This document shows, one piece after another, positions 11,924-22,760 of a stretch of DNA of 64,000 nucleotides. The stretch's first letter is position 1. Every line of letters begins with the position of its first letter. The notes beneath the pieces are model-generated. The model was not told the origin of the DNA. It did not search any database and saw only the letters and a list, made by a program, of their open reading frames with translations. The position numbers and the translations under genes were made by a program. Source of the DNA: Adiantum capillus-veneris (taxonomy: Eukaryota; Streptophyta; Polypodiopsida; Polypodiales; Pteridaceae); contig CM043971.1 in the NCBI GenBank assembly GCA_014529385.2, forward strand, positions 84,857,340-84,921,339. The letters are read 5' to 3'.

Positions 11924-14918
11924 TTATGAAGCAAGTTTGAAAGCATATTTCTTCTCTTTGTCATCCACAATTTGTTTTTGTTTCTCTTCTAGATGACAAT
12001 ATAAGATATTGTGCAAGGTATTTTCTCTGACATCAACAAGATAACCTACCACTTTGAAAACACTTTCCTCATTGTTGAGACCTTTATCATCGACATAAAG
12101 AAATAAGAGGTTCAATAATTATTTGATTGTGCCCAAAGACACCTACTCGAATTGATCAAGCATGACCTTCAGGCTTCTTGTGTCTTGCATGCTCCTAAAG
12201 GATTTGAACATCATGAGTCCAAATGATAGCCATTTTTGAGACTTGGCTATACGTTTTGTTGCATAACCTACGTTGTTGAGGGTTGATAGTGTGAGGTTTT
12301 CATTGAGCTGGGGTATTCTCAAATGTGGATATACCTTCGGTGATACAGGTAGCTGGAGCATCCCTTACGAGGCCTCACCATAGGACATGTATAGAGTGGT
12401 ATAGGTGCTTTTGACGCCGAGTTGGCAGTCTATGGTCAGTTTGACAGTTTATGCACCTCAGTTGGGTCTTTTTACAGTGTGCTTTTGAGAGGCATTGTGC
12501 GTCCTCCTTAGCTTTTGATAGTTGGACCATAGGCACTGTGCCTGCATCTGTGATGTTAATCTGAAAATTCTCTTCACCACTCGGCTCTGCCGTGGACTGT
12601 GTCTCCGACTCAACAAATGAGATCGAGGGTATGTCTATCTACGGCGACTTTGAAGTGCCTGCCTCTTCCTGCGTATCCAGCCTTCCTTCCCTTAGAAGCT
12701 GGTTAACTCTCTTGAGCTCAGCTACTTCTTTAAGGAGCTCTTCTTCTCTCTAGACCCGCATCAAAGCCAGTCCCTGCGCTATGATTGCTCCAGCTTTAAT
12801 TCTAACTCAAGGTCCTTGTTTGTCAGCTGCTCGTATTTTTCTCTACAAGCATCGGATAACTTGGTGACAAGATCACCTAACTCCTCCATTTCTTTCTGTT
12901 GTCTATCTCTAGCTAGCTGGTGCTGTTCAGCCTCTGCTTTCATCTCCTGCACTTGCCTCTAAAGATCGGTGATGACATTCATCCTGTCTTCTAACTCTCC
13001 TTGGAGAGCGGCATTCACCATCTCAAGCTCTTTAGCCTTGGTACTGCGGCTAAGTGTTGCTGATCGGAGTCTCTCCATCATATCTTGCATCCGCCTTGCA
13101 TATTTGTTTACTTGCAATATGAACTCGTCATTTGACTGCCAATCCTCTTGTCTTGCCAGCTGAGTGGATGTGCCTGCAGCCTCATGTGTGTCTTTCTGTT
13201 GCATCATAGCTGCTGGTTCTTCTTGCGTGGAGGTAGAGGGTTGGTCTTTTTCTTTGTCCTTCTGAGGCCTTGTTGCCTCGGCGGTTTCTTGCTGAGTGGA
13301 AGTAGAGGGTGCTAGCCCAGACTGTGTAGTCTCTTCAAGTGCAGGGCTCACTTCCTTCTCTGGCTCAGGTTCTTTCTGTTGTTGCTGCTCTTGTGTAGCA
13401 GTGGCCTCTTATGCAGATTCACTTGCCTTTTGCTCTTCAGGCTTTTGAGTAGCTTCAGTGACTTTCTCTTGTTTTGGCTCTGCTTCTTTCTCTTTTTGTT
13501 TCTTGTGCTGGTCATCCTCTTGTGTAGATTTTGTTTCTTTGGTGGACTCAGATTCTTTCTCTTTCTCAGGCTCCACTTCTTTATTGGTGTCTTTGCCTGC
13601 AGGTGATGGTGGTGGGCTTGGCATAGGGTGGTCCCGTTGCTCTGTAGGTGGTGTGGTGGGTCTGGAAGACTCGTAGCCCTGTTCTTGTACTTCTTCCCTT
13701 GACGTTTCTTCAGCTCATTTTTGTTCCTCTGCCTCTTTGGCTTTTCTAGCCGCTTCTTCGGCTTCTTTCAGCTTGAGGGCTTTTGCTTCTTCGTACATTT
13801 TTTCCAAACTCTCTGTCAGATCTTCAGCCTCTTTTCTGGTGTGATGCTTCGTTCTAGGGCCTTTAAGTCCACTAGGCGCCCATTTCTCAGGGTCCTTCCC
13901 TTGTGCTTGTCGACTGCACTAATAGGCGTGTTTTTCTCTTTCAAAGCGAGCTTGTTTCTGTGTGGGCTCTTCTTGGTGGACGGCCATAGCTTTTCTCTTC
14001 ATTTCTTCTCTTCTCGCTCTCTTCTCCTCATTGTTAGAGCTCTCGTTGTTGTGCCTTTCCAGTGAGCTGTCAGTTGATTCTTCATCAGATTTAAAGATCT
14101 TTTTCCCGACCTTGTAGCTCTTGGAGATGGTTCTGCTGCCAATATCCAGGTGTTTTGGTCAGGGGCAAGGGGTAGATTGTTGGCCATGCCAATGGCATGG
14201 TATGCTATCCTTGTCAAAACTTCTCGCGCACCCAAGTAAGTGATCTTGCCTTCTTTCTTGGTGCCCTTCAAGGTGGTCAGGACATACTGAGCGTGGTCCA
14301 CTGGTTGCCTGGTTGTTGACTTTAGAACTTAGGTAAATGTGGTGGCAACCGCGTGATTTGGCGTAGTGTACCTTGGTCGCCTTTTTGCCAAAAAATGAAA
14401 GTGATGATGGTATAATCTGGCTGGCTCTTCCACCTGTTTGTGAATCAAATCTGCAAAGGTCGCCACAGTGGTCTCTTTAGTCCCTGCTGTTTTTCTATCC
14501 CTTGCTCTCATGGCCATTCCCTTTGTAGGCAGTCTGAGTGCCTCTGCCACTATATCTTTGGTTATGACTACCTTGACCTTGTTTCCCTGATAGAAGCTTG
14601 TAAGCTTTTTGAAAATCCACTCCGCAAGGCTCCTATTCGTAGAAGTCTCTGAGTCCTAGCCTGTGGTTGGCTTCTTTGGTCTTTGGCTTCGCAGCAACAT
14701 CATATACTTCCTTAGGTAGGAGTTGCAACTCCACCTGATGCCCCTCTTTACTCTTGAATCTGCCGATGAAGACTGTAGTGTGATGCTCTTCTAGCTATTC
14801 TCTGGAGAGGTATGGTGCCTTGGCTGCTTTGGCTGAATCAGGGTCTAGTTGATAAGCGGGAAGTTCTTGCAACTTCTCCTTCTGGTTGAGCTTTTTCTTG
14901 GCCCTCTCTGTTGCTTGC
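11924..14918 (-). pseudogene. Element 1 accessory ORF, coiled-coil protein (decayed)
   Basis: A plausible start is the ATG at 14918 (MQATERAKKKLNQKEKL). Open stretches run from there to 11924 with stops and at least one frameshift between 14.3 and 13.6 kb. The frames at 13624, 13351, 12361 and 12115 are in one register. The N-terminal part (about 14550-14300) has an EALRLPTKGM motif reminiscent of the plant-transposon-protein domain in accessory ORFs of Tat-like elements; that resemblance is tentative. The centre is rich in E, K, Q, P and T with repeated TSTQ motifs (13351-13150). Then comes a long heptad-rich coiled coil (13170-12650). The C-terminal part (GLNNEESVFKVVGYLVDV) is unrecognised. 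In its position after integrase it would be an extra structural or regulatory protein of the element. Confidence 0.55.
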
Positions 14919-14989
14919 ATGGCTCCTGTTCAGTGAATAGAGTGCAAAGTTAGCGGATTTGTCAAAATTTTCTCTGAAATGTCCTTTAG

Positions 14990-15430
14990 TCTGAAATGCT
15001 GACAATTTTGGTTCCAATTTGCTTCAAATCAATTTTTGAACAATCATAGATGCATAAAAACATGCAAGGAACAAAACTGTAAAGTCAAAACAATTTTTTG
15101 CAACCAAAGTAAATAATCATGATTATTTACAGCTGAGCAAATTTTTCAACTTTTTGGAAACTTGGCTTCATACGCTTGAAGTATATACCAGATATATGCT
15201 CTGAGTGAAATATGCGCTCATTTGGATCCATAGGGTCAAAATGGTATCAGGTTTTGGCTTTAGGTCTCTGAAACAGTAGATATAAAGAAAAATTGAGATT
15301 TTGAGCTCCAAATTGGTTCAAACTTGTCTAGTGAGCTTAACACATCATGTACTTTGGATGTATGATGGCAAAATATCCAAACTTTCCAATTTTGGCTAAA
15401 AAGTAAATAATCGTGATTATTAACTTTTCT
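14990..15430 (-). repeat. Leader-like palindromic repeat before the accessory ORF
   Basis: It has two copies of a 22-bp palindrome, at 15109-15130 (perfect, half-site GTAAATAATCA) and 15403-15424 (near-perfect), 294 bp apart. The text around them resembles the gag leader at 26.5-27.5 kb (CAACTTTTT, TGATTTGGATC and similar phrases). It lies immediately upstream, in element sense, of the accessory ORF start at 14918. Confidence 0.7.
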
Positions 15431-15657
15431 TCCAAAATTAACATTTTTTGGTACAAACTGGTTCTAGGCATTGTATAGACCCTGTGTATGAGATATAAAG
15501 TGATTTGGATCAAGAAATGTTGTCCATAACCCAAAAATTGGCTTGCAAAGACTTCTTTGCGTTTTTTAATAATTTTCCAAGTAATGGGTGTTCATTTTGG
15601 CTCATACTTGATTTTTGGCATGTAATAGGTGTGTACAAATTTTAACCTAGACATATT

Positions 15658-15930
15658 CTATACACCTAAAACAAGTCCTAAATTGTTGTGTTGGTCGGTC
15701 AACTTCGAGGCTTTGGACTTGTCCGCAACATAGTCGTGAAGCAACTTGTCCAATTCTGGCTCATTTGGAATCAGTTTGACCCCGTATATCGAATATGACG
15801 CTTTGTAGCCTTCGAGCCGTTTTCTGCCTTTTGAGGGCTTTGCTTGATTGATTTCACCAAACCAATCATATACATTGTATATGGACCTCATAAGCAGGCC
15901 ATCTGTGGAGTCAGATCGGAATTCTGGCAT
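15658..15930 (-). pseudogene. Unrecognised ORF in the 3' part of element 1
   Basis: A 90-codon frame beginning MPEFRSDSTDGLL, with mixed charged and aromatic residues (YNVYDWFGEI, LIPNEPELDKLL). It has a protein-like composition, but I recognise no family. It lies between the second protease-like module and the leader-like repeat, so it may be a remnant of the accessory region. Confidence 0.25.
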
Positions 15931-17320
15931 ATGCCAAAAACCTAGCTTTTCTACTGGGACCCCCTGACCCGTGCCGAATGGTCGACTGATGATATAGAAA
16001 AGTTCTATTATGTTAGGGCATGCTATGGTTCAAATCCCATTTGATTTGGTCGAGCTGACGGGCAGCTATAGTCAGTTTTTGTTCGTAGGTCTTCGTGCAC
16101 TGCTCGATTTCTAGGGTTTTTTCTAGGGCTTTAGACTAGCTATCAGCCGTCCAAAATGGATCATTGACGAGTAAAGAACTTACCCCTCATATCTCGTGTG
16201 AGACGGCACTAAAAATGGTCAACTGGTGGCTCCGGAAAGGTCGCACGAAAGAGGTTGAAATCTCTCTCTGCAAAGGCTGCAAGTGGAAATGAGGTGGTTT
16301 TAGCCTACCTTGGATATCTATACCCGGACTTCCTGAACTAATTTTCCTCAGATTCCTCCGTTAGTCCTACTAGGCCGTGAAATCTATGTTAGACTCAAAA
16401 ATTTCCCTGATCGAATTCCTAAAGCTCATTCTGCAAGAAATTTGCAAAAGTAGGCATGGTCGCCTAATTTAGGCTTCCCGCTTTCATCTTCTAATTTTAT
16501 TGAAAATTTTTGTGCTTGTTCGCCTTGTTTTCTTTATCACTATCGTGTATTCCGTTTTTCCATCTGAGCTTCCCTGCTATTTATTATTAATTTTTTACCT
16601 GTTTATTTGAAAAAATCAAGAAAAATAACAAAATGCTCTAAAAAAGTCAAGGGAAAATCCAATAATTAAGAAAATCCATTGAGAAACACAGCTTTATTGT
16701 TTTTGTTAGATTTTTCTATTTTTAAGCCGTATTATCAATAAAAATGATGAAAAATACTCAAAAAAAGGACTATTTTTTATGATTTTTTGATAGTATATAC
16801 ACTATTGACACTCATCGGGAAGATATTATCAATGAATTTTCCCTTGATGATGAATTATAAAGGCATTATTAGGTAATTTTGCAAAAAATTACACGTTAAC
16901 ATCGAACTTTTTCCTCCCTCTTCAAACATTGCCCTTAATTACTTATTACTTAGTGCCCTTCCACCCCTCCTAGATGGCGTACTCCGAGACGAGTGTGTGC
17001 ATGGATTGAACAATTGTGTCTATGCATAGCCGTGGTTGGCTCTACCATGCTTTGAAGATCAATGCAATTCAAACCAATATGTTGTGCAAGAGCTGGGTCT
17101 TGAGTAATTAACTCAAGGGTTTCCGATGTCGAGGTTTGCTGCTGATGTCTTCCAAAGAGCTAGCTTGTGTGCTCTCTGTTTGATTGTACCATCAAGATTT
17201 CAGCACACTGATTGCTTGAGCTGTTGGTAACACTTTTGACTGTTCTCGAGCTTTTTCTCGCCATTGGTAGCTTGGTCTGCTTGGTGTTGTATGGCGTAGT
17301 GGAGTCTTTTAAGACTTAAC
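15931..17320. other. Element 1 internal spacer, no gene seen
   Basis: No open frame over 60 codons is supportable. The stretch 16490-16900 is AT-rich. A GGTTCAAATCC phrase at 16028 resembles a tRNA B box, but no cloverleaf folds around it. Confidence 0.45.
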
Positions 17321-17650
17321 TCACCATTGCTTGATTGGTTTTACGGTTTGTGAAGAAGATAAGTGCTCCTTTTTCTTCCAAACCATTTTCATATTAGGTT
17401 CTTTGCTTGAAGATGCTCGTCTCTGTGTTTTAACCCTTGGAACCTTCTTTTGTTTTGTCGATGAAGTTTTAGGCACCCAGATCTGAATCGGTTTATCCTT
17501 AATGTGCTTTTGGTACCCAAATTTGTCTGACTCCTTGCATGCTACTTGTAACATTTGCTTGTCGAGGGGATGGAGAAGATTGACTACTTCGTGGTTTGGT
17601 CTGCTAATTGCTTTTTTTCCATTCCTCCTTGCTTGGTGCAATTGGAACAA
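17321..17650 (-). pseudogene. Basic Lys/Ser-rich ORF after the second protease-like module
   Basis: The 109-codon frame is rich in K, S and Q and includes IQIWVPKTSS. A comparable WVP motif (IWVPK, VWVPRK) occurs in element 2 after its protease, at about 42835 and 42975. This suggests that the second protease-like module and this tail were acquired or duplicated together. No catalytic domain seen. Confidence 0.35.
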
Positions 17651-18000
17651 TGAGTTTCCTGCCTTTAGGTGATAGCTTTAGCTGATTTGTATCCCAATCT
17701 GGTACTGCTTTATATGTTCGCATCCAGGGAATTCCAAGAATCATCGTCTCATTCATGTGTTCATCTGGTAAGCATACAAACTGATGAGGACATGAAAATC
17801 CATGTACTATCACGTTCAAGTTGACTACTCACAATGTTGGGGTTGGGTTCTTGTTGCATCCTTTGATTGTCGCTATTCATGTTGTCAATGCTTGACTTGT
17901 TGCCTTTCTATACGGAATAACTGACTACATTTACTCTAGCTCATGTGTTGACCAAAGCATTAGTGCTATGATTGTTGAGCTTTACTTTGATGCGCAGGTC
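17604..18000 (-). pseudogene. Second retropepsin-like domain, downstream of integrase
   Basis: Read on the minus strand from 18000, the frame gives an N-terminal strand (IKVKLNNHSTNALV) ending in the place where aspartic proteases carry the catalytic D-T/S-G-A. Here the D codon reads N and the G codon is a stop, followed by ARVNVVSYSV. Further on (about 17735-17710) is ILGIPWMRTY, matching the second conserved retropepsin motif (ILG.PW/F). The true protease of the element is at 22.5-22.7 kb (DSGAG, ILGRPF), so this is an additional, dead copy in an unusual position. It could also be the remnant of another nested element. Confidence 0.55.
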
Positions 18001-18176
18001 CATTCCGTCTAACCATTCTCATCATCTGTTGAAACGGCATCTTTAGGTAATTCCCATTATCGATCATCTATTTCCAGAGTGTTGATGGAAATCGATATCT
18101 GTTGATTCTTGAGAGCAGCTTTCTGCTTGAGTACCCGAAGCCGAGCTTCCTCTTGGGCTTCATCAATAACATGTTG

Positions 18177-19142
18177 TCATTTAATCTTCCTTTGCTTGGC
18201 TGCATGCATTCTTTCTAGCAATTCATTGGTTAGCGGCAAATTATATTTCTTTAAATGACATCCACTAATCCAATTAGCCATTGGTTCACCATCTAGGGTG
18301 GACAATTTTACTGCTCCACTTGGAGATACATCTTCAATGATAAACGGTCTGTTTTCCTTTTTCTTAAACTTGGGAATGTGTTGTTTAAGGGAATAGACTA
18401 AAACTAAGTCCCCTTTTTTGAAGATTTTTGTGATTAAGTGGGAATCAAAAAACTGTTTTTGTTTTTGATTTTGTGCATAGATGTGAGCTACAGCAGTTAG
18501 CCTTTGCTCATCTAGCTTTTCCAAATCTTCAAGTCTTTCTGACAATTCATGTCCAGTCCACTCAAGATTATGTGCTACCCTTAATGTCGGCAATAGAAAT
18601 TCTATTGAAAGTATGGTATCAAGACCATAAAGAAGGTTAAAGGGTGTAGCATTTAAAGTTGTTTTGAATGAAACTCGATAAGCCCATAGAGCATCATGGA
18701 GATTCATTTCCAAGTCCGTCCTTCCTAAAGTGGCCACTTTAGTCAGTACCGAGCTAAGAATTTTATTTGTATGCTCAGCTTGTCCATTTTCTTGTGGATG
18801 ATAGGGAGCTGATTTGTTATGGATGACCATAAACTCATTAAGCAAATACTCAATTACCTCATTGAGGAAATGAGTTTCCTGATCATTGACAATTTCTATT
18901 GGTAGTCCATATCTCGTGAATACATACTCATGTAAGAATGTAGCAGTGGTTCTAGCATCATTCTTTTGAGTTGCTTTAGCCTTGGCCCACTTGGTCAAAT
19001 AGTGTGTAGCTACAATGATATATTGAGCTTGGGTTCTATAAGCAGGTGGTTGTATTGGTCCAACAAAATCTATACCCCATTTTGCGAAAGCTCTAGCCCC
19101 CATCATTGGTCTTAAGAGCATGCTATCTACTCGTGTTGGCAT
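18177..19142 (-). pseudogene. Element 1 integrase catalytic core and C-terminal domain
   Basis: The open frame is 321 codons. The DDE catalytic residues are visible: D in WGIDFVGP (about residue 25), D in EIVNDQETHF (about residue 83) and E in HPQENGQAEHTNK (about residue 123). The fold continues with LHDALWAYRVSFKTT and TPFNLLYGLD. The C-terminal part (RPFIIEDVSPSGAVKLSTLDGE...GCHLKKY) is the SH3-like integrase C-terminal domain without an obvious chromodomain. The product would insert element cDNA into the genome. This frame is intact over its length, the best preserved part of the element, but the flanking domains are broken. Confidence 0.88.
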
Positions 19143-19148
19143 TTTTGC

Positions 19149-19424
19149 TCATTGACAAGCATCACACCTTCGAACATATTTTTTGGCATTTGCAAAAAGT
19201 GTTGGCCACCATATGCCTACCATCAAGATATCTCTTGCGGTGGTCTCACTAGAAAAGTGACCTCCAGCTAATCCAGCATGTGCTTGTTCTATAATCGGAA
19301 TATACTCGTTTTCATTTGCACAAAGACGCAAATATTGATCTTTACCTCTCCAATACAATTGGTTCCCAATAAGAGCATAGTCTCTTGCTTCAGTTTCAAT
19401 TGATCTTTGACGACGTTTACTCAT
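19149..19424 (-). pseudogene. Integrase zinc-binding domain, second copy (H2C2)
   Basis: The frame begins MSKRRQRSIETEARDYALIGN and contains LYWRGKD. The zinc ligands are H in EQAHAGLAGGH (two H) and the C pair in RCDACQ, the HHCC integrase N-terminal domain. It lies directly before the core domain, separated from it by one stop. The upstream linker FPEDMSKRR completes the usual YL..FPEDM..Y.L pattern. Confidence 0.85.
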
Positions 19425-19499
19425 ATCCTCGGGAAATGTTCGGCTCGATAAGTACGTAACCAGATAATTACTCCACTTAGGAACAAGTTTGAAACAATA

Positions 19500-19871
19500 T
19501 TACATGAGGTATGGGTATTTGTTTTTGACATTGAGGACAATCCTTTACAAAAGATATAACATCTCTCCTCATAGTCGGCCAAAATACTCCAAGTCTCAAG
19601 ATTCTTGCATAGTTTGGTCTTCTGCAAAGTGAAGTCCTACTATGGTAAGATGTGCTTGACTTAGGTATTATTCTTTTTCTTTAGGATTAATGCATAAAAG
19701 CAATATCCCATCCCGATTTCCATTGTATAGCCTACCAGCTAGTAATTGATACATAGCCGATTGCTCGATTAATCTGATCGTGATAGGAAGTGGTACTTGT
19801 GAATCCACTTGAGCTATCATCAATGACACAATGTTTTTTGACCATCTAGGTATCATTTCCATGGAGAACAA
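19500..19871 (-). pseudogene. Integrase zinc-binding domain, first copy (H2C2, frameshifted)
   Basis: In element sense, YQLLAGRLYNGNRDGIL (19668-19871 frame) is followed by AHLTIVGLHFAEDQT, giving two His ligands. After a frameshift comes LRLGVFWPTMRRDV with CPQCQK, giving the two Cys ligands at about 19530-19520. This is a complete HHCC module in two frames, placed between RNase H and a second HHCC module at 19149-19424. Two such modules in series are unusual for a gypsy integrase. Confidence 0.65.
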
Positions 19872-19919
19872 GTAGGAATCTGGTAGATCATCGTCTACCC
19901 CTTTAGGTGGTTCTCCTTA

Positions 19920-20453
19920 AACAATCCTTGACAAATGATCTGCTCGTTGATGTGTAGTGTCTTTTTTTACAACCACAGTGAAATCAAATTCCAGAAGAAT
20001 GATGAACCATCTCACTATTCTACCTGTGTTGCATGGCTTGTTGACCAAATACAAGAAAGCTTGGTGGTCCACAAAGAACACAAATTTGTTCGCTAATAGT
20101 TAATGTCTATACTTTTTAACGGCATAGATCATTCCTAATCCTTCCCTTTCGGTGGTGGTGTAATTCTTTTCCGCCATGTTCAATTGTCGGCTAGCATAAG
20201 AAATAGAAAAGTCAATTTTCTTGTCTCCTGGTTGAGCTAGTATACAAGCAATAGAAAAATTGGAAGCATCTACATGTACGTGGAATACCTTATTCCAATC
20301 TAGTGCTTTCAATATTGGAGCTGAGGTGAGAGCTTGCTTAAGCTTCATGAAGGATTCTTCACATGCCTCGGTCCATTCAAAGTGTGTAATCAAGCTATAC
20401 ATGGGTTTTGCAATTATAGCGTACAGGTAGATGAACCGTCGGTAATATCCCAC
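19920..20453 (-). pseudogene. Element 1 RNase H domain
   Basis: The frame 20100-20453 starts at the RT thumb (MGYYRRFI, FEWTEACEESFMKLKQAL) and enters RNase H with HVHVDASNFSIACIL and YASRQLNMAEKNYTTTEREGLGMIYAVKK. This gives the first D and the E of the active site. A stop at about 20100 interrupts it, and the domain continues in the following frame as FVDHQAFLYLVNKP, GRIVRW and RADHLSRI down to about 19920. RNase H removes template RNA during reverse transcription. Confidence 0.8.
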
Positions 20454-20459
20454 AATGCC

Positions 20460-21353
20460 CCATGAAGGCTTGTAACCCCTTTACTGTTGTTGGTGTAGGC
20501 AAATCAGCGATGACATGAATCTTCTCAATATCAGTAGCTATGCCATTTTTAGACACTATATGTCCAAGAATTTTTCCTTGTCTACCCATGAATGTGCACT
20601 TTTCAGGATTTTAAAAAATCCAATAAAGTCTACATTTTTCGAATACCTTTTTGAGGTGTTCAAAATGATCAACCCGGGTTGATGAATGTACGCATAGATC
20701 ATCCATATATACTTCTAAGAATTTCCTAAGATATTTCTTGAAAGCATGGCTCATCAACCTTTGAAATGTGGTTGGAGCATTAGTTAACCCAAACAGCATA
20801 AACCGTTAGGCAAATATACCCCATTCTGTTGCAAAAGCAGTTTTATGTTGATCTTTTGGGTCAACCAAAAGTTGATTGTATCCAAGAAATCCATCTAAGA
20901 AGCTGTAAGCTTCTTTTTCTGCAATTCGTTCTAAAACATGCTCAGTTATCGGAAGAGAAAAGTTGTCTTTAATGGTAGCTGCATTCACCTTTTTGAGATT
21001 AACACACACTCGTAATTTTTTATTCTTCTTGGGTACTACCACAATTGGAGACACCCAATCTATGTGTTCAATTTTGTAAATGAATTGGGCTTCCTTTAGT
21101 TTTTCAATCTCTTCTTTTATCTTCCGGGCAAATGTTTATTATACGTGTATGGCCTCTGTGTACTTGGTTTCGCATCATCTCTCATGGGTATGGTATGTTG
21201 ACAGATTTCTAGATCAACACCCTTGGGAACCTTGTACGACCAAGCGAATATATCTCGGTATTCCTGTAACAAGATTAGCAAAATCTCTTCTTCTTCTTCT
21301 GTTAGGTCATTCGCAATGTAAGCAGGTCTAGGCTCTTCTCTCGGTGCATCCAA
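20460..21353 (-). pseudogene. Element 1 reverse transcriptase
   Basis: In order: the pre-RT segment (DIFAWSYKVPKGVD and HTIPMRDDAKPSTQRP, 21117-21353), then SPIVVVPKKNKKLRVCVNLKKVN, FLDGFLGYNQ (motif A region with the first Asp) and KTAFATEWGIFA (20806-21054). After a stop come LFGLTNAPTTFQRLM and the catalytic YMDDLCVHS (20611-20799), then LGHIVSKNGIATDIEKI (20395-20589). Stops and frameshifts separate these blocks, so it is inactive. All RT blocks are in the family order. Confidence 0.85.
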
Positions 21354-21395
21354 GTCTATCCTTTTAGCGTTTTCAGGCCCTTCGTAAAATTCACC

Positions 21396-21758
21396 CTATT
21401 TTCGTAGTTCCCTAACAGTTTGTTCGACTATGATTTTTTTATTTTGGAGAGTATACTTCTTGTAATGGGATGGAACACTCATTACATCCTTACCATCCTC
21501 TTCTGTGGTTTCCATTTTAGTTGTGTATATCTCCTTTAGAGCTTTTTTCAACTCTTGATATTTCTGTTTCCGCTCGACTCTGGTCATGAGTGGTTTCTCA
21601 TCATGTGGGTTTGCTTGAATACCATTCCTTGTTTTTCTCGATGTTTGAGACATTTTTGAGTTTTTGTTTGAAGGATATCTGCCGGTGATTTTGTCCTTGA
21701 CACAATCATTTGCATCTATCTGCATCAGGAATTGTATTCTACTAGAGACTGATGGCAT
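21396..21758 (-). pseudogene. Element 1 protease-RT linker
   Basis: A charged frame rich in K, E and R (LMTRVERKQKYQELKKALKEIYTTK) with no recognised domain. It lies between the protease frame (21762-22682) and RT in the same transcription sense, as a polyprotein spacer would. Confidence 0.45.
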
Positions 21759-21761
21759 AGG

Positions 21762-22760
21762 TCATGTTTTCACATTTTTGGTGTCTCTTTTTTGTCTATA
21801 CCATTTTTGTCTTCTTGATTTCTGGTTTGGAAAGTTAAAAAACTTTTCCTCCCCTCCTTTTAAAAGTATCTTAGCTCTCATATGCTCTTTTTCTGACCCC
21901 GAATCTTCTGAGGTAGTTGAGTGTTCATCTAACTCATCAGTTGCATCGTAATAGAGGTCTGAAAAGACTTGTTGAGATTTCATTAAGTCCTTAGATTCCT
22001 CATCTTCGTCTTCAATGTTGAGGATTGAAATCATTTGGATGGGAATTATGTTGTAGCCATCCTGATTGCAAAATTGAATAGGCATAGACGTATTCACACA
22101 TATATCCATAGTCGCTAAAATTTGAGTAGGCATAGACGTATTCACACATATATCCATAGTCGCTAAAATTTGAGTCCATTCAAATGGCTCAAACAAATGC
22201 TCTGGAAAGGGTACATAGGCTTCGTCTGTGCAGCCCCTTTCTAGGATACATTCTTCTCGTCTTAAGCTTCTGTATTCTGAAGCTCCACACATCCAGATAG
22301 GAGTGTCTTTGTTTAACCAGGATGGAAGTTTAGTTTCAACCAAAGAGACTGAATCAAACTCTTGGATGGGTGTTTTCAAGACATCTCTATAAGTATGATC
22401 TTTTAGATTGACTCTTGTTATAGATCTCACTTGCTTCAAGTACAGATAATTGTTTCCCCAATCTTTGATAAGTTGTACATGTCGCATGAAAGGTCTTCCC
22501 AATATGATTTGATAGTTGAGTTTTTTTCCAAAGTCTACTATGGCAAAAGTATGTTGGTATTCAATTCCACAGGAATTGACTATCACCTTTTCAAGTAGCC
22601 CTAAAGGTCTCTCAATGTGTCCGTCAACCAATTGCAATTTCATTCGAGTTTGTCTAATGGCGGATGTCCCCAGGATTCCCATACTGCTTTAGTGGCTATG
22701 GCTATACCAGCTCCACTATCCAGTTTTGCCATGGTTTCAATGTCATTATATTTCACTGGG
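21762..22760 (-). pseudogene. Element 1 retropepsin (protease) and C-terminal extension
   Basis: The catalytic motif LDSGAGIAIATKAVWESWG is encoded at about 22723-22670, at the end of the frame 22640-23191. After a frame change, the domain continues in 22682-21762 with LQLVDGHIERPLGLLEKV, FAIVDFGKKLNYQ and ILGRPFMRH, the second conserved motif. Downstream is an acidic linker (ILNIEDEDEESKDL). The frame holds a 48-bp in-frame duplication. The protease would cleave the gag-pol polyprotein. Confidence 0.8.
22081..22175 (-). repeat. 48-bp tandem duplication within the protease-RT frame
   Basis: Two nearly identical 48-bp units (22081-22128 and 22129-22175) duplicate 16 residues in frame (ILATMDICVNTSMP repeated). 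The multiple-of-three length keeps the frame open. Confidence 0.9.

Noticed and set aside
11483-12140. 3' LTR of element 1
   Set aside because: I compared it with the start and end of the 28080-29000 LTR and found no shared text, so no second LTR is claimed.
16028-16040. tRNA-like B box (GGTTCAAATCC)
   Set aside because: No matching acceptor stem, D arm or anticodon arm can be folded around it, and the T stem does not pair properly.
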